From contig CM020501.1 of assembly GCA_009823395.1 (NCBI GenBank), forward strand, positions 24,841,861-24,905,860: a stretch of DNA of 64,000 nt. Reading direction: 5' to 3'. This document shows, one piece after another, positions 53,138 through 62,775 of the stretch. The position numbers and the translations under genes are program-made. Source of the DNA: Thamnaconus septentrionalis (lineage: Eukaryota > Chordata > Actinopteri > Tetraodontiformes > Monacanthidae). Every line of letters begins with the position of its first letter. Positions within the stretch are counted from its first letter, which is position 1. The notes below the pieces were generated by a model that was not told the origin of the DNA, made no database searches, and saw only the letters and a list, made by a program, of their open reading frames with translations.

Positions 53138-53569
53138 AAAAGGTACAGTGTGTAAAATTCTGCCATCTAGTGGTCAGATTTTAGATTGCAGCGCTCATTT
53201 GCTCACCCTCCACTCTCCTGAGCTTGCCAGTGAGCTATGGTGGCCTGCGCACGCAAACCTGGATACCTGGTCCACTTTCTTCTTCGTTGGTTTATTTAAG
53301 GATGTGAGCGTTCACCCTAAATATGAAATGCACTGTCAGGCAGCTGGATTGTCCACACTAGGCTTCCTTAGAAATATGGCGGTGCAAGATGGCAGCTAAC
53401 TGGGAGCAAGATCTTCCTCCGTTCTAAGGGTAGGAAAACCAAATTACTTTTATTGTATTGTGAATGTACACTTTCATTGATATATCTATGGGCCGTATAT
53501 TAATCTTTTTCCAATACAAGAATTATAAATCAGGCCAAATTTTACACGCTTGGACCCTTAAGCCTTTCC
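53138..53569 (+). mobile_element. AAAGGTCCAGTGTG-family MITE carrying a CTCF-like site
   Basis: Starts aaaaggtacagtgtgtaaaattctg and ends ccaaattttacacgcttggaccctta, an inverted repeat. Near the 5' end it contains ctgccatctagtgg (53160-53173). Confidence 0.8.
53160..53173 (-). promoter_or_regulatory. CTCF-like motif inside a MITE
   Basis: The minus strand reads CCACTAGATGGCAG, a full match to the core CCASYAGRKGGCRS. Motif only; no binding data. Confidence 0.4.
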
Positions 53570-54139
53570 ATTAGGTAGTACTACCTGCTACCAGGTACTA
53601 GTATAGCGCGTACTCGGCCGGGTTTCCTAGCGAGCCGGAAATGTCGACGTCAACAGAGTGCAAGGCCGCCGATTGGACAGGAAGCGACAACACAAGGTGA
53701 TTGACGAAAGCGACTCCTTCACATAGAAAACCCCACTGTCATTTAAAAAACAACAACCTGGAAACAGCAACTGTGTGTTTTATATCCAGTGAAGCAAATA
53801 AAAAAACTAAAAAAAATAGATAAACTAGACTAGGAAAAACTAAAAAAGGTGATTAGCGCAATACGACTGCGGTGCCGTAACGCGTGACATCAATTATAAC
53901 GCAAACCAACCAGAGCCCAGTTGAAGAGCGCGCAGAGTGGTGCGAAAAAGTAAAGATGCCGTCATCCAGCGGTTAAATAATCACGCTGTAATCAGACGCT
54001 GCCGAAACAGTGAACATCTGCGCTGCGGTGTTGAGGAGCTTTAGCTTCTGAATGCTAATGCATCCCTGATACATTTGGAGATGAGCCTAGGGTTTTTTTT
54101 TCCTCCCCCCCTGCAGCACACAGGTGGAGGCGTGCGTAC

Positions 54140-54286
54140 CTGGAGCAGCTTCCAGCGTGTGTTGAGGTCGTCCAGGCGGTCCAGGTTGGCGGCCGACAGC
54201 TGCACGTCGTGCGGCCCGAACGTGGACGCCAACTGGTTCATGTGCGTCACGTCATCCTGGATGGGAGCGATCTCGTCCTGGAACTC
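54140..54286 (-). CDS. dmd: dmd exon 60: last spectrin repeat
   Basis: 147 nt, as in human. The acceptor is ACTTTGCAG|GAGTTCC and the donor is CTCCAG|GTACGC. It encodes EFQDEIAPIQDDVTHMNQLA, then STFGPHDVQLSAANLDRLDD and LNTRWKLLQ. RWKLLQ is the conserved end of a spectrin-repeat helix. Phase 0 at both ends, so skipping would keep the frame. A (CA)n tract lies about 8 nt upstream of the acceptor in the transcript. Confidence 0.96.
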
Positions 54287-54291
54287 CTGCA

Positions 54292-54295
<4 letters not shown>

Positions 54296-54328
<33 letters not shown>
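54296..54328. repeat. (GT)n microsatellite before the exon 60 acceptor
   Basis: In the transcript a (CA)n tract ends about 8 nt before the exon 60 AG. Confidence 0.95.
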
Positions 54329-54330
<2 letters not shown>

Positions 54331-54504
54331 GGCAGATGGTGGTGGTGGTGGTGGTGGTGGTGGAGGGTAGGGGCAGATGGTGGTGGTGGTGGGAGGGCGG
54401 GGGCAGACAGCTTGTTAGCTTGATTTGAGACTCATTTCTCTGCGAGTATAGACTTTTATTGATGTATTCAGGGCAGTGTGTTAAGCTTTTACCAAAAGGA
54501 AAAA

Positions 54505-54752
54505 ACATCCCGAAATTTGTCCTCCACATTTGGCCCATCATCCCCTGAGGGAGAGTGGTGGGCAGCAGCGGTGCCGCACCCGGGAATAATTGGTTGATCT
54601 AACCCCCCAATTCTAACCCCGAATACTGAGTGCCACACAGGGAGGCAATGGGAACCATTTTTACAGTCTTTAGTATGACCTGGCTGGGGATCAAACCCAC
54701 AACCTACCAGTCTCAGGGCGGACACTCTACCACTGGACCACTAAGCTGGATG
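54505..54752 (-). mobile_element. tRNA-derived SINE
   Basis: The minus strand starts with a tRNA-like head: TAGTGGTCCAGTGG (A-box-like) and GGGTTTGATCCCC (B-box-like), about 40 nt apart. The body includes tgggcagcag-type and tttgtcctcca segments (plus strand) typical of a widespread fish SINE (general knowledge). It is not a functional tRNA gene: there is no acceptor-stem pairing or anticodon arm that I can fold. Confidence 0.65.
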
Positions 54753-54880
54753 GATATAATAAAACGCACGGGTCGTGAGAAAAGTCAACACACCCTACCT
54801 GGGGAAAAGGTCGAGGTTGTAATATTGCGCTAATGCTAATGCTAATGTCAAGCGCTCCAAGGTCGTTTAGTTTGACTGAC

Positions 54881-55149
54881 CTTGACCCTGTCCATGTTGT
54901 CCTGCAGCGAGTCGATGGACAGGTCTCCCACGGGCTCCCAGGCCTCCTTCACCATCTCAGCCTGCCTCAGCTGGCCGTCCAGCAGGTCCTGCGCCTCCTG
55001 CAGCTCGGCCAACCGTTCCAGCGCAGCCTCCAGCCGCCGCTGCCACTCGGCCGAGTCGGCGCTGAGCCGCTCCCAGCGGGACATCACATCGTCCGCCTCC
55101 TTGCGCAGCACGCGACCCACATTGAGGGCGCGCTCCTCTGGGCTGATGT
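54881..55149 (-). CDS. dmd: dmd exon 59: spectrin repeats R23-R24 region
   Basis: 269 nt, as in human. The acceptor is CAACACAG|ACATCAG and the donor is GTCAAG|GTCAGT. AC completes Asp with exon 58. It encodes ISPEERALNVGRVLRKEADD, then VMSRWERLSADSAEWQRRLE and AALERLAELQEAQDLLDGQL, ending RQAEMVKEAWEPVGDLSIDS with LQDNMDRVK. The W residues and heptad leucines mark two spectrin-like helices; WEPVGDL-IDSLQD is a conserved dystrophin block. Confidence 0.96.
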
Positions 55150-55618
55150 CTGTGTTGGGTCGGCGAGGACAAATCCCTGTCAGGTCATCTGGCAGAAGGA
55201 AAAATTTCTCTCTACGCAGACGATGTTTGAATATCTGTGTATGAAGACTCTGAATCAAAGCCTTGCTTTGCTTCTTGAAATCCGCTGCTAGTAAATATCG
55301 GTTCCACTGTTGTGTTTCACACATTTGCTCATTGTGACGCTCGTGACGCCAGGACAGATATTTTTTTGACTTTGACTTCTACACTGTCAAATTGCGCGGT
55401 TGTTGTTTCAGCTGCTTACAGAATAAGTTCAGTCAATCTTTTTCACATTATCACTATCTTCAATCAAAGAAGAAAATAATCGATAGATTAATCAATTAAT
55501 CGGTTGAAATGATCCATAGCTGCAGCTCACAAATATATAATCTGTACATAAACTTTTAATATTGGAAATATATATATATATATGGAAACTCTAAACTAAT
55601 ATATGTGCCTGATTGTGT

Positions 55619-55720
55619 GTTCACGCAACAAGATTGAAACCCCCCGAACAACTGCCGCCAAGTTTTGTTTTGGACCTTCACCAGAACGACTCGTATAAAG
55701 GAAGCTAGCGTTCCTTTCAG
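55619..55720 (+). repeat. intronic repeat pair, member 1
   Basis: Phrases aacaagattg-aacccc, gaactgc-gccaa-tttt and aaggaagc--gcgtt-cttcc match 59155-59255 in intron 56. The nature is unknown. Confidence 0.6.
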
Positions 55721-56046
55721 TGACGAGCAGCGAGAGTTCAGGCTTTCTCTCAGACTTGGCAGCCGAACGGGGGGGGGCTGGTGGGGTGGTGGGAGGGTAT
55801 GCTTGGTGTACGCTCATGTTCCGCCATGTCAAACGGGAAGAAAGGAGCGCTTGGCGTGGGCGAGAGACGCCGCCGTTTTCTTTCTCTCTCTTTCTTTTCT
55901 GCGAGGGGACACCATCCGCAGCAGATCCAGTGGCCCCTATGTCGACGCTTTTACGTTTGACTGGTGGTGAAGCGGAGTGAAAAGCCACAGAAAGTTACGG
56001 GGGAAACCGGCAGATGGTCCATTAAGGTGCTAACTGTTGCTAAAGC

Positions 56047-56331
56047 AGTGGTTCTCAACTGGTGGAGTCTCAGGAGCAACATCATGAAGTCACCACCCAA
56101 ATTTATCCCACAAAAATAAAAACGGCAGCCCACTTCCTGTTGGGTCTAGTGAATAAATCATTGAATTGAATTGTGTGTCCTGCAAAATAAATGCCCAACA
56201 TTTTCTCATTGTATATTATATAAATCACTTAAAAAAAAAGGGGGGGAGACTGCACACGAAGCTGTGACCCAATCCAAACAGCTCCGCGACTCACTTTTGG
56301 GTTGCGACCCACCAGTTGAGAAACACAATGC
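56047..56331. mobile_element. hAT-H MITE, unbroken copy
   Basis: Ends cagtggttctcaactggtgg and gacccaccagttgagaaaca are inverted complements. The CAGTGGTTCTCAA terminus is characteristic of Charlie-like hAT elements (family knowledge). No coding sequence. Confidence 0.8.
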
Positions 56332-56804
56332 TAACGTCATGGTTTAATGCTTTGTTAACCATTTTCATCTCTCGGCCAATGTGAAAATATCACCCAGTAC
56401 TCATACTAAGCTCTTTAGCGACCAGCTAGGCTTTTCAGTCACTTCCTGTGCTTCTTTTCCAACCTTGGCCCATTTGGTTTTAGTACAGTGACCCTGAACA
56501 CTCACGCACTAATTCAAACTATGACAATAAAAGAAGTAAAAGCCACCTTAGACGTAATGAGAGAAAATGAAAATTTTTTGTTATTGGTTTTGTCGCTGAC
56601 TTTAGAATTCAAGAGGAGGAATTGCGTTGCTTTTTGATCATCATTTCTAGTTTTTTTTTGTGGGCCCTTTTGTAGACTGAGTTCTGGAATCCTCATGCCG
56701 GCTAAAATCACTTTGGAGGTTTCTTCTTGCGGAGTTTGTGCGGCGCCCGGGTGCAGCGCGAGGTTTCGGCTCTCGGCCGCCGCAATTGGTGGATTGTGCG
56801 TTAC

Positions 56805-56916
56805 CTCTGTGCTCGGGCGACGGCGTGTCTCTGGGCAGCTCGGACAGGAAGACACCCACATCATCCAGAGCTTTGGTCACCACCGGCTCCTTGGCCCTCA
56901 GCTCCCTCCTGAAGCC
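56805..56916 (-). CDS. dmd: dmd exon 58: spectrin-repeat region, 9 nt shorter than human
   Basis: 112 nt. The acceptor is TTATCTCAG|GGCTTC and the donor is CACAGAG|GTAACG. It encodes [20 protein letters not shown], then [17 protein letters not shown] plus [13 protein letters not shown] aligns with human FKRELKTKEPVI. Human exon 58 is 121 nt as I recall, so three codons are missing from the loop before the exon end, in frame. A (UG)n tract precedes the acceptor in the transcript. Confidence 0.94.
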
Positions 56917-56923
56917 CTGAGAT

Positions 56924-56927
<4 letters not shown>

Positions 56928-56963
<36 letters not shown>

Positions 56964-57000
56964 AACGCACGCGCGCACGCACACACACACGCACACACGT
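56928..57000. repeat. CA-rich tract before the exon 58 acceptor
   Basis: Two (CA)n blocks (56928-56960 and 56968-56998). In the transcript they read (GU)n, ending about 9 nt before the exon 58 AG. Confidence 0.95.
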
Positions 57001-58065
57001 TTTTGAATATCACAGTCTGCCTTCAATTCCTTTTCGTTTTGTCCCAACTTCAAGATTTCACCGGCGGGCAGGAACAATTTCCAACAAACAAACCGTTCAC
57101 GGGTTCAAACAAGAGCGTCGTCGTCGTCGTCTTTAAGACTTTATTTCTCCTGTCAAGAATAATTTCACCTTTGCTTTTGTGTGGTTTTGTTTTTTTTTAA
57201 AAGTAATTTCCTGCGGGAGAAGAAAGAACGGGTGCCTCTTGTAAACACTTTGGTCTCCTCATCCGTCCGGACAAAACGTTTTCCCGCTGTCTCTGCAGAT
57301 GAACTTCTGTAAACCCTTGTTCCTTCAAATGAATGATTTTTTTTTTTTTTAGATTTGCACATTTTATTCTTCATTTATATATTTATGCATCTATATAAAA
57401 AAACAGACCTTTCTTCTGTCAATCAAATGGTCCAAAATGAACAAAAAAAAAACAAACAAAACACCCAAGAGAAAAGGGTTTTCTGACAAACATCCCCTAT
57501 GAAAGTCTACATTAATTCAGGCTGCGTTTCAGTTTTTGCATTAATACACGGCCTTCCAGGCACTCGGACTAAAAGCTTCAACTAATGGGAGCCTGCCATG
57601 TCTGACCATTAGGGAGGAATTAGTGCAGGTTCAGACAGAAGTGATCAAATCAGCATCGCAAAGTTATCTTGCTTAAAAAGTGGACGGAAAACATTTTTTT
57701 GGGTTTGTTTATTTGTTTGGTCGGTATTTTTTTTAAATTCAACGCTGGCGCCTATTTGCATTTACGCCGGCTTCCGCAGCTTAACAGCAAGAACGCATCG
57801 GGTTTGATTTTACAGACTTTCTCCTATCAATCCTCATAAGGAATGTCACAAAATGTTCACAGTAATTTAGAAAATACCTGGAATTATTAATTTTTACAAC
57901 TATAGAAAATTTAATTTAAGTAGAATTATTAAGGATCAAATTATAAGATTGAAAAATATATTTACATGTATATAATATTGTGTTTTTGCACTGAATAATT
58001 TTGAATAACTTTGAGTCTAATTAAAACATTGTCTTCACACCTGTGATGACCAACTCTTGATTGTG

Positions 58066-58540
58066 GGCAAACTTCGGCCCGGGGGCCATATGCAGCCCGT
58101 TTAGCTTTTTATTCCGGCCCGCCAAACTTGAAGAAATGTTATTAATGGTCAGTCAGTCATAAAATAGCTGCATTTCATCCATTTTTTCAGTGTTTTCAAA
58201 GACATTTCAATAACAAGCTATATATCGTGAGGCTTCAGAGACACTGATTTTGCTGCAACTTTGCTTTGGTTAATTATCCATTAGCATTAAACCTTTTTTC
58301 CCTCTTGGTCCATACATATTTTTTATTTTATTTCTTTTTAACTAATATAATTTTCCTTCTTTTGCACCATATTGTTGCTGTAATTATGCAAAATTTCCCT
58401 AACGTGGGATTGATAAAGGCATTCTGTTCTATTCTATTCTATTCTAGAGCACATGTTTTCTACGTATCCCATGATACATTTTTTCCTCCTATGAGAGGAG
58501 TCACCAAAACACTCCATCCATCTGCGGCTGCTCCGGAAAA
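58066..58540 (+). mobile_element. hAT-A MITE interrupted by a LINE 3' tail
   Basis: Left part from gtgggcaaacttcggcccggg; right part resumes at about 58447 (agagcacatgttttctacgtatcccatgata). The insert at about 58295-58446 ends gtgggattgataaaggcattctgttctattctattctatt, the same tail as at 39440-39570. Confidence 0.65.
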
Positions 58541-58703
58541 GCAGGAGAACCCGGGATGAGCGTTGAAAGAAATTTCACGAAATAAATCCTCAATTAATTC
58601 CACGAACAAATTCCCATATTTTATTTTGAGATTTTTCACGAGGTGATGTGCAGCTCTGATGAGGAGTGAGTGGGAGTGAGCAGAGTGTGCGGTCCCCTCC
58701 TAC

Positions 58704-58860
58704 CCGGTTCGTGTCCAGCTGCGTCTGCACGGCGGGGACATCGCCCCCTACGGGCGGCTCCTTCTCCAGCTGCTGAGTCTTCAGCCGCAGCCAGTTGAGC
58801 AGCTCCTGCAGCGACATGTGGAGCCTCTTCCAGGGGGCCGTCTCCGAGTCCAGGTGGGCC
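58704..58860 (-). CDS. dmd: dmd exon 57: spectrin-repeat region
   Basis: 157 nt, as in human. The acceptor is GTCCCCTCAG|GGCCCA and the donor is AACCGG|GTAGGA. G completes Arg with exon 56. It encodes [20 protein letters not shown], then [20 protein letters not shown] and [27 protein letters not shown] is the helix A signature seen in human dystrophin. Phase 0 at the 3' end. Confidence 0.96.
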
Positions 58861-59311
58861 CTGAGGGGACAAAATTTCAGCATTTTTCGGAAAGTCTCCA
58901 GCGCCCACCGGGTGTCTTGTTGCGCAGGTCCCATACTTTAATAGACTCAAATTCATTTGAAATTGGCTACAATTTTCCTGAATCACAGTGGTGTTTATTG
59001 AATTCCTCTGCTGAATGTGAATTTCTCCTGGAGATCAATAAAGCATCTATCAATCAATCAATCAATCAATCTGGCCGTCCATCTATCTATCTAGTCATCT
59101 ATCTATCTATCTATCCATCCATCCATCCATCCATCCATCTATCTATGGTGTAACAAGAAACAAGATTGCAACCCCTCAAAGAACTGCTGCCAAATTTTTT
59201 GTTGAAGCATCAACACCGGAAGGACTTGTTGAGAGGAAGCCGGCGTTGCTTCCTTCCTTCCCAAGTAGGTGGTGAGAAGTGTATGCTTTAGTGTGCTCGT
59301 GACCCCCCCAC
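58861..59311 (-). other. dmd: intron 56
   Basis: 451 bp. A LINE-like 3' tail with (AATC)n and (ATCT/CATC)n repeats (about 59010-59145), followed by one member of the repeat pair shared with intron 58 (about 59155-59255). No gene was seen. Confidence 0.85.
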
Positions 59312-59484
59312 CTCATGGCGAGGGTCTTGTTGCGCAGGTCGACCCAGCGCTGGCCCATGTCGTCCAGGCGGCGGCTCAGCACGGCGCCGTCCTCCGAGTT
59401 GCCCAGCGAGGCGGCGATCCTGCGGCCGTTCTCATCCAGGGAGTGATAGAGCTCCGTGTGGCCCTCGATCTCCGCCTGGAGGTC
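59312..59484 (-). CDS. dmd: dmd exon 56: spectrin-repeat region; first shared exon of Dp116
   Basis: 173 nt, as in human. The acceptor is TGTCACCAG|GACCTCC and the donor is GCCATGAG|GTGGGG. It encodes [20 protein letters not shown], then [20 protein letters not shown] and [17 protein letters not shown] plus AG. It matches human DLQGEIEAHTDVYHNLDEN. The upstream intron reads as an uninterrupted (GT)n-type repeat almost up to the AG, with no normal pyrimidine tract. Skipping it would shift the frame. Confidence 0.96.
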
Positions 59485-59487
59485 CTG

Positions 59488-59499
59488 GTGACACACACG

Positions 59500-59587
<88 letters not shown>
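59488..59587. repeat. (CA)n microsatellite adjoining the exon 56 acceptor
   Basis: About 48 CA units with two CG interruptions nearest the exon. In the transcript it is (UG)n, ending about 6 nt before the exon 56 AG. A second array of about 57 units lies at 59660-59774. Confidence 0.97.
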
Positions 59588-59590
<3 letters not shown>

Positions 59591-59657
59591 CAAGAGTCAA
59601 GGGGTGCAAAAGAAAAAAGAAAAGTGACAAAAAGCAAGTGTAGTAAATTTCCTTCCA

Positions 59658-59776
<119 letters not shown>

Positions 59777-60354
59777 CATTTTCTTGCTAATGGCAGCTAT
59801 CTTTTCAGGGATTCACTCCTGGCTGCTCCAGTGCTCCGTAATGGGATCAGGATCTGAGGGAGCGATTGACTCGCTAAAAGCAGCGACTCGGCAGAATTGA
59901 GCTGTAATGCGTTGCTTTACGCATCGTGGATGGAACCTTGTTTTTTTTGTGTCGCGGCAAAATTACACTTTCCCCCGGCAACGTCCCATTTTCAGTCCGA
60001 AAAGGTGAAAAACAATAAGTGATAATGATAATAATAATGATAAAAAAAGTACAAAATCTGCACAGTTGACACTAAAAAGCTGGCTGCGTGGGAGAAGACA
60101 AACTGGACGCAAACCGACACACTGTGCACTTTGAAAAGGGCAACAGGAAGTGAATGTGACGTCAATCAGCGCCGCACCTGTGTGCAAATCAAATGCCAGC
60201 ATCTTTAATTTGGCAAATTCTACCTGAGTGTGAGTGCGTGGGCTGCTAGGTGATGCGGCCGGCAGCCGGCGCCTCTCCATGTTGCCTTTATCTTCCATGA
60301 GGGACTTTGTGGCAAAAGAGAGCCGTAATTGATGAATAAAAAGTCACAGAAGAA

Positions 60355-60755
60355 CTGAGAAGGCGATAGGAAGTCACTGCCAACGACAGGAAGTGGTTCC
60401 AAGGTGACAGGAAGTGACTTCAGGGCGATAAGAAATAACTGCGACAGAAGTGACTCCTACGTGACAGAAAGAGACTCCCAAGCGACAGGAAGTGGCTCCA
60501 AGGCAACAGGAAGTTACTCCCAGTTGATAGGATGTGACTTCCAGGTGATAAGAAGTAACTTTCTGGCGACAGGAAGTGACTTCCAGGTGATAAGAAGTAA
60601 CTTTCTGGCGACAGGAAGTGACTCCCAAATGACTGTAAGTGGCTACAAAGCGACAGTAAGTGACTCCCGAGCAACATGAAGTGGCTCCCAGGCAAGAGGA
60701 AGTGACTTCCAGATGTCAGGAAGTGACTTCCACGCAACAAGAAGTGACTTCCAGC
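60355..60755. repeat. 21-bp minisatellite with repeated GGAAGT cores
   Basis: About 19 diverged units of roughly gcgacaggaagtgacttccag. Because 21 is a multiple of 3, both strands stay open, giving repetitive Ser/Thr- and Ser/His-rich translations that have no support as genes. Confidence 0.9.
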
Positions 60756-61628
60756 CTAGCGGCTACGAAAGACGCTAGCGGAAATGTTGGCGGAGCCGCG
60801 GTTTTGTCAGGAATAGATTGTGTTTTCATGTTTTCACATGAATTTTTTATGGCAGAACAAAAAAGGCCATTTTTGCTTCCTCTTCCGCGGTGCTAAGCGG
60901 CTAACCGGCACGTAGTTTTGCGGACAAAAAATCACCTTCCCCGATTCCCTCCCCTCTCCACTCTCTATGGGCTGTTCAATGCATCCAAGGTGTCCTGCTG
61001 GAAACCTTCCACGTGAGTTGGCCCCATAAGACAAGTTAAAAAACAATAAAAACTCACGAGCGAAACATCCCATTAAAGGGAAGGCAACACTTTTACCATA
61101 AATTGGATCGCGTAAAATTTTAATGACACCTGAGGGGGGAAGTGGGTTGGGAACGGAGCTGAAAACACGCCACGCGCCTGAAGTTTCTAACAGATCTAAA
61201 GAAGTTTCTAGAAAGTTTTTCTTTCTTTCTTTCTTTTTTGTAACCGCCGCTGTTGTCCTGTTCCTGACATCCGAACGAACGCACTCCCATTGATCCCACT
61301 CCCACCTTCACGCCTTCACGCCTTCACGCCAAACTCAAAAACTTTTCATGTCATTTGAAAGCTGATGCTTGTTAACCCGCCCACTCTGCCTCCCACAACT
61401 CCAATCACATTCGCATTGATAAAATGCTCTGACTATTCCGAGCTGCTCGGCTTTGGAATTTTGTTCTGTTTTTTTTTTTTTTTTTAAGTCTGGCTGTCGA
61501 AAAGCACTTTTGTGACTGAGCAAGACAGAAAAGAACGGCGGATTGAGTTCAAACATTTGGACCGTCTTAATCAAACTGATGTTGTGACCCCCCTCAAGCC
61601 CTCCTCCCCAACACAGATCTGTTCTAAC

Positions 61629-61658
61629 CTGAACGTGGTAGACCTTCCTGCGCAGCAT
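61629..61658 (-). CDS. dmd: Dp116 (S-dystrophin)-type alternative first exon (coding part)
   Basis: Ten codons read MLRRKVYHVQ, followed directly by a donor, CAG|GTTAGA, in phase 0, which joins to exon 56 (DLQAEIEG). Mammalian Dp116 starts MLHRKTYHVK before DLQGEIEA (established, from memory). The match is 7 of 10 residues with the same length, the same phase and the same intron (55). The ATG has A at -3. Dp116 is the Schwann-cell isoform containing the last rod repeats and the whole C-terminus. The sequence alone does not prove expression; the leader extends upstream by an unknown distance. Confidence 0.87.
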
Positions 61659-61790
61659 CCTCGGAAAAACTTCCTTGACCAGATCCCAGAAAATCCCGAC
61701 CGCTAAGGAGTCAACATGAAAGGAGCATCGTCGGCTTTTTGCTTTATTTTTTTAGCTTTATTTCCTCCCTGCGGGACTCAGCGGGCATGA
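61659..61790 (-). promoter_or_regulatory. candidate Dp116 leader / proximal promoter
   Basis: The stretch upstream of the MLRRKVYHVQ start should hold the leader and core promoter. On the minus strand there are two AATAAAG-type AT-rich boxes about 80-110 nt upstream of the ATG (around 61740-61766), which could serve as a TATA-like element. A four-codon upstream ORF (61717..61703, ATG to TAG) would lie in the leader if transcription starts above it. Limits are a guess. Confidence 0.3.
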
Positions 61791-62080
61791 GGAGAAAAAC
61801 GCTCTCTGTCTGAAAGTGTGTATGTGTGTGTGTGTGTGTGTGAGACAGGAGAGGGGGATTTGCAGATGAGGAGGAAGGAAGGGAGGGAGGGAGAGAGGGA
61901 AAGTCACAGACTTTTGGAGTGAGTCCGGGGGGGCGGGGAGTCGACGACGAGATGAGCGAGAGAAGAAGAAGAAGGAGAAGAAGAAGAGGAGGAGGAGGAG
62001 GAGGAAGGAGAACTTGAAAGGCTGCATGAAATGATGAGTGCGCTTATTTTCCAATTAAGCCTTATCGGCTTGCAGCCGTG

Positions 62081-62082
<2 letters not shown>

Positions 62083-62118
<36 letters not shown>
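62083..62118. repeat. (GT)n microsatellite
   Basis: About 18 GT units; further GT runs at 62137-62152 and 62272-62303. Confidence 0.95.
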
Positions 62119-62120
<2 letters not shown>

Positions 62121-62270
62121 CCGTGCATGCCCGAGCGTGTGTGTGTGTGTGTGAGAGCGTGCGCACTGTTTTGGATGCTGTGCTGCATTGCCGTCCGCCA
62201 TCATAATTGGACACAGAAGACTATCACAGCTCTGCATACAGTGGCACTGTTGTACCCAAAGAGCGCCGCC

Positions 62271-62305
<35 letters not shown>

Positions 62306-62775
62306 GGATGGAAGTGCAGTGTGTGCGAGTCGGAGGCAGCGAGAGTGTGTGTGTGGGTGCGAGGTTAAAGCCAAAGGTCAAAATATGCTCTCTGGCAGAA
62401 CAGAGCCTCCCCTTGAACCCCCCCACAATGCATTGTGCCCACCTCCCCACACCCCCCTCTCCCCATCCCCTCCTCTCGGCCAGACAGACCCTGTGACAGC
62501 CAATGAGAGTCCTCCGTGTCGCAGCGTCAGCATTCCTGTCGTGCCGAGGTCGACTACGCGTTCCAAGCCCGAAATATGTGAAACTTAGCTGCGGAGTTGC
62601 TAACTGTGTTTACGGCCTTTGAGTCCTGCATAATTAGCTTCTGATTGATCAGGTTGGGGGTCGTCAGTACCAGCTCGGCAATCTCTGCTGACCTAAACAT
62701 ACTTAGTAAAGTACAGTTACCCATAAATGTGACAACAAAGTTATTCTCCATAGTTCTTTTCACATCATATAATAT

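Larger units (their letters stand above)
47250..54139 (-). other. dmd: intron 60
   Basis: Fragments of hAT-C (about 47385-47520, 48958-49265), a near-complete hAT-A MITE (47554-47933), a (GA)n run (48345-48370), a hAT-H MITE split by an L1 insertion (51059-52524), a hAT-A fragment (52525-52655), a GT repeat (53030-53064) and an AAAGGTCCAGTGTG MITE (53138-53569). No host gene was seen. Confidence 0.85.
54287..54880 (-). other. dmd: intron 59
   Basis: 594 bp. A GT repeat (54296-54328), a GGT-rich run (54329-54400), a short fragment of the AAAGGTCCAGTGTG family (54440-54500) and a tRNA-derived SINE (about 54505-54752). Nothing else. Confidence 0.85.
55150..56804 (-). other. dmd: intron 58
   Basis: One member of an intronic repeat pair (55619-55720; the other is in intron 56) and a hAT-H MITE (56047-56331). 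The remainder is unique. No gene was seen. Confidence 0.85.
56917..58703 (-). other. dmd: intron 57
   Basis: CA-rich tracts next to the exon 58 acceptor (56928-57000), AT-rich unique sequence, and a hAT-A MITE (58066-58540) interrupted by a LINE 3' tail with (TTCTA)n (58295-58446). No gene was seen. Confidence 0.85.

Noticed and set aside
54505..54752. Possible tRNA gene on the minus strand
   Set aside because: A- and B-box-like segments exist, but there is no complete cloverleaf and the downstream body is a SINE.
60374..60740. Open frames on both strands with repeated Ser/His/Phe or Ser/Thr units
   Set aside because: Explained by the 21-bp minisatellite: a unit length divisible by three keeps frames open.
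62031..62588. 185-codon plus-strand frame near the Dp116 promoter
   Set aside because: Spans two (GT)n repeats; the remainder has no recognisable domain.
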